Assembly: GCF_000737695.1 (NCBI RefSeq)
Contig: NZ_JPRM01000001.1
Location: forward strand, 241,390-305,389
Source of the DNA: Flavobacterium hydatis
GTDB taxonomy: Bacteria > Bacteroidota > Bacteroidia > Flavobacteriales > Flavobacteriaceae
Reading direction: 5' to 3'
DNA: 64,000 nt
Shown here piece by piece: positions 59,526-64,000 of the stretch. Made by a program: the position numbers and the translations under genes. Below the pieces are notes generated by a model. It saw only the letters and a list, made by a program, of their open reading frames with translations. It searched no databases and was not told the origin of the DNA. Numbering within the stretch: position 1 is the first letter of the stretch; each line of letters starts with the position of its first letter.

Positions 59526-62500
59526 TTAAAAAATCACCTTCTTGGTTTCAACATGTTTGTTATCAAGAACAACTTTTACTAATAAAACCTGATTACTTGA
59601 TGTCAAGTTTTCGATAGTCAAAGTTGGATTTCCTACTTTCTCTTTCTTGTAAATTAATTTACCTGATACATCATAAATAAAAACTTTATCTATTGTTTGA
59701 CTAAAAGCATTTATTTTGATTGCTTTGTTTGCAACAGCTACTAAAACTGTATTTTCTCCTAATTCAAATTCATCAGTACCTAATGTTTTGTTTGTATATC
59801 GTAACACAAAACGGTCATTAAATGTACCTTTTGCCGTTGTAAATGTGTAATCTCTTTCTCGTAGATTATGAATTATACCAGCAACTTTATCTTCTAGATA
59901 GATCCCTTGAGTTGTAAATGAACCATCGACATTATCAATACCTATAGTAAAACTATCAGCTATTGTTGAGCTATACCCTAGAGGAACCAAATCGGTTTCT
60001 TTAAATGGTAATGCACGCCCTTGAATTACGAACTCTTTTCCTTTATTAATACTGTAAAAATCAACAAAAGCATTTGCATTATACGAGAGACCATCATAAA
60101 TACTTTCGTAATCATTTGTTGCTCCTTCGATATAACCTATCAACATTTGTTTAAAAGCCCCTGTTTTGTTGGTAAGGTTTAACCATACTCTATTCTTCTC
60201 TAAAGCTGTGGTTTTATTGTTTTTGCTTGATCTATAAAATTGAGTGTTTTCACCAGCTACACGCATACTATTCTTAAACACAACATTTGCTCCTCCTTTT
60301 ACAGCATTAACAAAAAAGGATTGACCAGCGCCTATCTTTCCTGTCGGTTTAGCACTTCCTGATCCCGAAGCATTTCCGCCAGCTGGACTTCCTGTTACTC
60401 CACCAGTAAGATTATATGTTGCATAATCGTTAGAAGCATATTTCCATTTAGTACCATCATTACTTAATGCTGTAATGCGTGACCAGAAATATAATGTTCC
60501 TTCTAAAACATCTTTATTCCCTACCAAGAAATCATCTGCAGATAATGCTGAAGGATATGGATTTCCTACCAAGATATATTTGTCAGTAGATGTTGGTGTA
60601 GCAAGAGTAAGAGCTCCGTTATTAGGAATTCCATTAAACACAATTGTTTGATTATAAGGAAATGGTCCTGCATTACGTGATTTAATTATGTACCCTCTAC
60701 CTGTTTCCATATTATCAGCTGCATGTAGCCAGTTATCTGTAGCAATATCGTATGCAAAATAAGAATAAGTCCCTAATGAAAGTTTACTAAATTTCTGGCC
60801 TACTACTGGTGATGACCAATAGACATAATCTTGATCTTTCATGCTTTTAGTAAAACGCTCATAAGTTATAACTCCTGAATTAATCGCGTTATCATTTTTC
60901 TGATACAAGCTTGCTTGATCTTCAAATTTTAAACTGGCCGTAGGAGTAGGAGCAACAGTAAGCGAATTGATTACAGTTAATGTACTACCTGATCTAATCA
61001 CAACATTAGCATTCGGTTTTATTTCGCAAGAACAACTATTTATATCTACACTAGGAGTAGCTGGAGCAGGATAACTGCCTGTAAAAATAATATTCTGATC
61101 AGTTGTTGGTGTACCATTAGACCATCCCGTACCATTCCAGGTGTTAGTAACCAAACCTGGAATCGTAATGTTTGCTGATGCTACAGATGTACAAGTAGCA
61201 TTACTTACTGTAAATGTATAGTTATTAGGAATAAGTCCTGAAATTGTTGTAGTTGTTCCTGTACCTGTTATTGGTGTTGTAATAGGATTACTTTCAATTG
61301 TCCATGTTCCTGTTGCTGGAAGCCCGTTTAATACAACACTACCTGTAGGAACTGCACAAGTTGCTGCTGTAATTGTTCCTTGGGTTGGTTGTGTTGGTGT
61401 TTCATTTATTGTTAAAGATACCGCCTGAGTTTGAGAACAAGTTCCGTTAGTAATTGTCATTATACCTGCATAAGTACCTGCAATTAAATTAACTGGAATA
61501 GCAATTGTATTTAAATTACCTCCTGTAGCCGCAAAAACAAAAGGAGTATTTGCTTGGTCCCCTAACCCCTTTCCATTAGTCGCAACATCCCAATCAATCG
61601 TATAACTTGTTGGGTTACCAGTAGTCTTAGAGTAAGGTAATGTTACCATTTGTGTACCAGAACAAACTGCAGTAATAATACCCGATGTCGTAATGGTTTG
61701 TGCTGCAGTTGCTTTAACCTCCCAAGAACCTGTACTTGTACATGTTTTTAATGAAGTTGTTAAATTATAAGTTCCTGGCAGTAAATTAGAAATATCTTTT
61801 AAACTAGAAGTATACCCTGACGCAGATGTCCAAGAATAGGTATAGGGATCCGTCCAAACAGGACGACTTGTATTACCACTGCCGTAAGCATTTAACGTTC
61901 CTTGAGCAGCAGCTGATACACTACCTACACCAGAAACCGTAGTTCCTGTGCCCTCGCTAAAACTATACCCTGCCAATAAACCATTTTGAGAAGCATCATA
62001 TACCACAAACCCTTTGGACATATTTGAAATTTCTGTTGCATCCAATGCTCTACCCCAAAATCCTAATTTAAAAACTTCTCCAGTAAAAGCAATACCAGTC
62101 CCTAAATCATCCATAACTCCATAACCAATTTTAGCCGTATAGCTACTTGAGCCATAGTTAGAAGTCGAATTCCCTCCTACATATTTTTGAACACCATCTA
62201 CATAAAGTCTCAGATTCGTTCCGTTACCTACCAGAGCAATATGATGCCATGCTTTATCTGTTGGATAAACACTTTTAGGCATATCAATACTTCCACCATT
62301 TCGAGTCCAACATCTTAAATTATCACCTTCAAAACCAAATTCAATAACATCATTTTGTCCAAATAGTGACATCCTATCATCATATTTAGCAGGATCAAAT
62401 TTCATCCAACCTTCTACAGTAAAGCTCCCCAAATTAGAAAGCATAGGAGTTCCAAAATCAACATACTGTTTCTTTACCCCATCAAATGCTAAAGATGCTG

Positions 62501-63884
62501 GAGCTGCTAAATTTGTAATCTTGATAGCGCCTGTGTTATTTGTTGGACAAGTTGTATTGGTTACTGTTGCCGTAGGTGACGGTGGTGAGCTATAACTAAG
62601 AATCGTTACGCTTCCTGTCATTGCTCTAGCGCATAGAGTAGATGAATTTATAGCGACAATCGTATAAATTCCTGTGGTATTATGCAGTCCTAAACTTATA
62701 ATATTTCCTGTTCCTGGCACTACCGAGCCAACTGTTACGTTACCTCTATATAACTGATAATTAACGCCTATTTGAGACCCTGTTAATCCTATATTAGAAC
62801 CAGTGGCATTACTACAAATGGCTCCACCTGTTCCTGTCATAGTGTAAGGTGCAGGCAAGGTACAACCATTGCCCACTGTTATTTTACCATCAGTATTAGT
62901 AGTAGTAAAAAAAGTATCATTCTTATAAGTGGCAGTTGAATTCGTACTTCCCCAAACTCCTGAAGAAGAAGTTAAACCTCCTAATGTCATGACTTTAGTC
63001 GTATGTGAAGTATAACTTCCTAAATTGGTTATTACTCCCGAAGCGATCGACAAATTATCAGAATAAGTATTTGTACCAAAACTTTTAGTTCCTGAACCCG
63101 AAAGAATAAGATTAATATATGTTGTTGCTTTTATCGACTGATTAACCCCAATATAATTTACTGTATTATTTGCTGCTGTGGCTGTAAGAGTTGGTGTAAT
63201 TGAATTTCCCCCAAAATTTAAAATCCCTCTATTAGTAAAATTCGTTGTTCCACCCAGTGAAGTCGAGACTGTAAGCACTCCACTATTAATCGTTGGGTTG
63301 CTTATTGTTAAATTAGGAATACTTATTTCCTCTGTTCCACTAATAATTTTATTAGTTGTATCAAACAATTGAGTTCCTGTACCAGAATTAAATACACCAT
63401 TATTAGTAATTCCACCACTAAAAGTTATAGCTGAATTTCCAGAATTATTCCATATTCCTCCAGGATTTATCGTTACTAACCCTGTATATCTTTTAGTTCC
63501 AGTAGTAGAATTATGGATTAATGTACCATCTACTGTTGTTACTCCATTAACCGTCAAGGCTTGATTAACAGTTAAAGTCGCACCTGAGTCAATTGTAAGA
63601 TTATTACAAACTGCAGCAGTACTACTACTAATTATTGGTTTTCTTGTTGTATTTGGTATTAATACATCATCGCTAGCCCTTGGCACACGATTAAAACTCC
63701 AGTTTGAAGCAGTATTCCAATTTGTACTTGAATAGCCATCCCATGTGTTTTGACCATAACTTAAATTAGCTAATAACAATAAAACCAAACACAGCCATTT
63801 TGTAAGGCTGCCCGATTTATTTATTGATTTAGAAGAATGTTGAGAGAGAAAGAAATCAACATTTAATAGTATTTTTTTATTCAT
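59526..63884 (-). CDS. Giant LamG-containing T9SS cargo protein
   Basis: 1452 residues. The N-terminal signal peptide is long and ends at SYGQ (about residue 45). Residues about 45-340 are an Asn/Thr-rich beta-helix or adhesin-like stretch with repeated GxxxxNN and LTVN-type motifs; a LamG/concanavalin-like domain lies at about 470-650 (VEGWMKFDP, AWHHIALVGNGTNLRLYVDG); Ig-like and SprB-like segments follow (about 690-880). The last ~550 residues are homologous to the C-terminus of the upstream neighbour and end in a type C-like T9SS signal (IYDVSGKLIYKKEKV to KKVIF). Predicted cell-surface or secreted adhesin. Confidence 0.88.
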   Translation of the reverse strand: MNKKILLNVDFFLSQHSSKSINKSGSLTKWLCLVLLLLANLSYGQNTWDGYSSTNWNTASNWSFNRVPRASDDVLIPNTTRKPIISSSTAAVCNNLTIDSGATLTVNQALTVNGVTTVDGTLIHNSTTGTKRYTGLVTINPGGIWNNSGNSAITFSGGITNNGVFNSGTGTQLFDTTNKIISGTEEISIPNLTISNPTINSGVLTVSTSLGGTTNFTNRGILNFGGNSITPTLTATAANNTVNYIGVNQSIKATTYINLILSGSGTKSFGTNTYSDNLSIASGVITNLGSYTSHTTKVMTLGGLTSSSGVWGSTNSTATYKNDTFFTTTNTDGKITVGNGCTLPAPYTMTGTGGAICSNATGSNIGLTGSQIGVNYQLYRGNVTVGSVVPGTGNIISLGLHNTTGIYTIVAINSSTLCARAMTGSVTILSYSSPPSPTATVTNTTCPTNNTGAIKITNLAAPASLAFDGVKKQYVDFGTPMLSNLGSFTVEGWMKFDPAKYDDRMSLFGQNDVIEFGFEGDNLRCWTRNGGSIDMPKSVYPTDKAWHHIALVGNGTNLRLYVDGVQKYVGGNSTSNYGSSSYTAKIGYGVMDDLGTGIAFTGEVFKLGFWGRALDATEISNMSKGFVVYDASQNGLLAGYSFSEGTGTTVSGVGSVSAAAQGTLNAYGSGNTSRPVWTDPYTYSWTSASGYTSSLKDISNLLPGTYNLTTSLKTCTSTGSWEVKATAAQTITTSGIITAVCSGTQMVTLPYSKTTGNPTSYTIDWDVATNGKGLGDQANTPFVFAATGGNLNTIAIPVNLIAGTYAGIMTITNGTCSQTQAVSLTINETPTQPTQGTITAATCAVPTGSVVLNGLPATGTWTIESNPITTPITGTGTTTTISGLIPNNYTFTVSNATCTSVASANITIPGLVTNTWNGTGWSNGTPTTDQNIIFTGSYPAPATPSVDINSCSCEIKPNANVVIRSGSTLTVINSLTVAPTPTASLKFEDQASLYQKNDNAINSGVITYERFTKSMKDQDYVYWSSPVVGQKFSKLSLGTYSYFAYDIATDNWLHAADNMETGRGYIIKSRNAGPFPYNQTIVFNGIPNNGALTLATPTSTDKYILVGNPYPSALSADDFLVGNKDVLEGTLYFWSRITALSNDGTKWKYASNDYATYNLTGGVTGSPAGGNASGSGSAKPTGKIGAGQSFFVNAVKGGANVVFKNSMRVAGENTQFYRSSKNNKTTALEKNRVWLNLTNKTGAFKQMLIGYIEGATNDYESIYDGLSYNANAFVDFYSINKGKEFVIQGRALPFKETDLVPLGYSSTIADSFTIGIDNVDGSFTTQGIYLEDKVAGIIHNLRERDYTFTTAKGTFNDRFVLRYTNKTLGTDEFELGENTVLVAVANKAIKINAFSQTIDKVFIYDVSGKLIYKKEKVGNPTLTIENLTSSNQVLLVKVVLDNKHVETKKVIF

Positions 63885-64000
63885 AAGTAGGATTTAGAAT
63901 TATAAATTGTTTTTTGGGTATATTATTTATTTGTAAATTAATTTGATATTCAGCGTTTTCTGCAATCTTAATTTTAACAATGCATTACTTAATACTTTTT
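63885..64000. other. Window edge upstream of the giant T9SS gene
   Basis: AT-rich sequence with no TAnnTTTG box on the minus strand that I could place, so the promoter of the downstream gene is not assigned. Confidence 0.3.

Overview
This window is AT-rich bacterial chromosome from the Bacteroidota, almost certainly a Flavobacterium or close relative. The evidence is consistent: promoter -7 boxes of the TAnnTTTG type in front of many genes, few purine-rich ribosome binding sites, two very large proteins with type IX secretion (T9SS) C-terminal signals plus a T9SS metalloprotease, a TonB-dependent receptor with a CarboxypepD_reg-like N-terminus, and housekeeping genes of flavobacterial type. 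I saw no rRNA, tRNA, insertion sequence, prophage or CRISPR array.

Layout. 1-3316: the 3' end of uvrC, a small secreted protein and a patatin/outer-membrane-barrel fusion. 3573-9365: aromatic amino-acid catabolism (hmgA, hppD, then a DUF3108 gene coupled to tryptophan 2,3-dioxygenase) and an M23 lipoprotein peptidase; a probable small RNA lies between hppD and DUF3108. 9403-15828: small unknowns, pgi, a large TonB receptor and a 4-helix membrane protein. 15915-20040: rlpA, dinB, an arsC/spx-like gene, then yicC-gmk-doxX-nadD. 20301-28120: a nine-gene minus-strand operon behind the Nudix-type regulator NrtR. 28210-31277: LysR, a DJ-1/PfpI protein and an iron alcohol dehydrogenase. 31609-42932: gpsA, pheS, cvpA, lepA, a WYL regulator, two dinB-like genes and thiL. 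42983-47054: a TPR histidine kinase with its response regulator, a tiny secreted protein, and a LytTR regulator with a degenerate receiver. 47414-55402: glyS, comF, a T9SS metalloprotease, ribF and bioB. 55463-63884: two giant T9SS cargo proteins that share their C-terminal ~550 residues.

The outstanding element is the 20301-28120 block. One transcript appears to encode a PRPP-synthetase-like protein, a PARG-type hydrolase (GGG-x7-QEE), NADAR, an ALC1-like macrodomain, DUF4291, the tRNA 2'-phosphotransferase KptA/Tpt1, an ApaH-like phosphatase, an ADP-ribosylglycohydrolase and a nicotinamide phosphoribosyltransferase. Its regulator belongs to a family known to respond to ADP-ribose. Three near-identical 22-bp palindromes (27364-27385, 27415-27436, 28126-28147) surround the two promoters; at both promoters the palindrome overlaps a TATATTTG -7 box by the same four bases. 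I read this as an ADP-ribose-responsive module that removes ADP-ribose from macromolecules and turns the products back into NAD+. The Prs-like/NAMPT-like pair could make NMN from PRPP, or, as in a phage NAD+ reconstitution pathway, rebuild NAD+ directly from ADP-ribose.

A second recurring theme is intergenic: many gaps carry short-period (6-9 bp) direct repeats, often arranged as large imperfect inverted repeats, each gap with its own word but the same design. Coordinates of regulatory boxes were read by eye; no alignment, covariance or promoter program was run.
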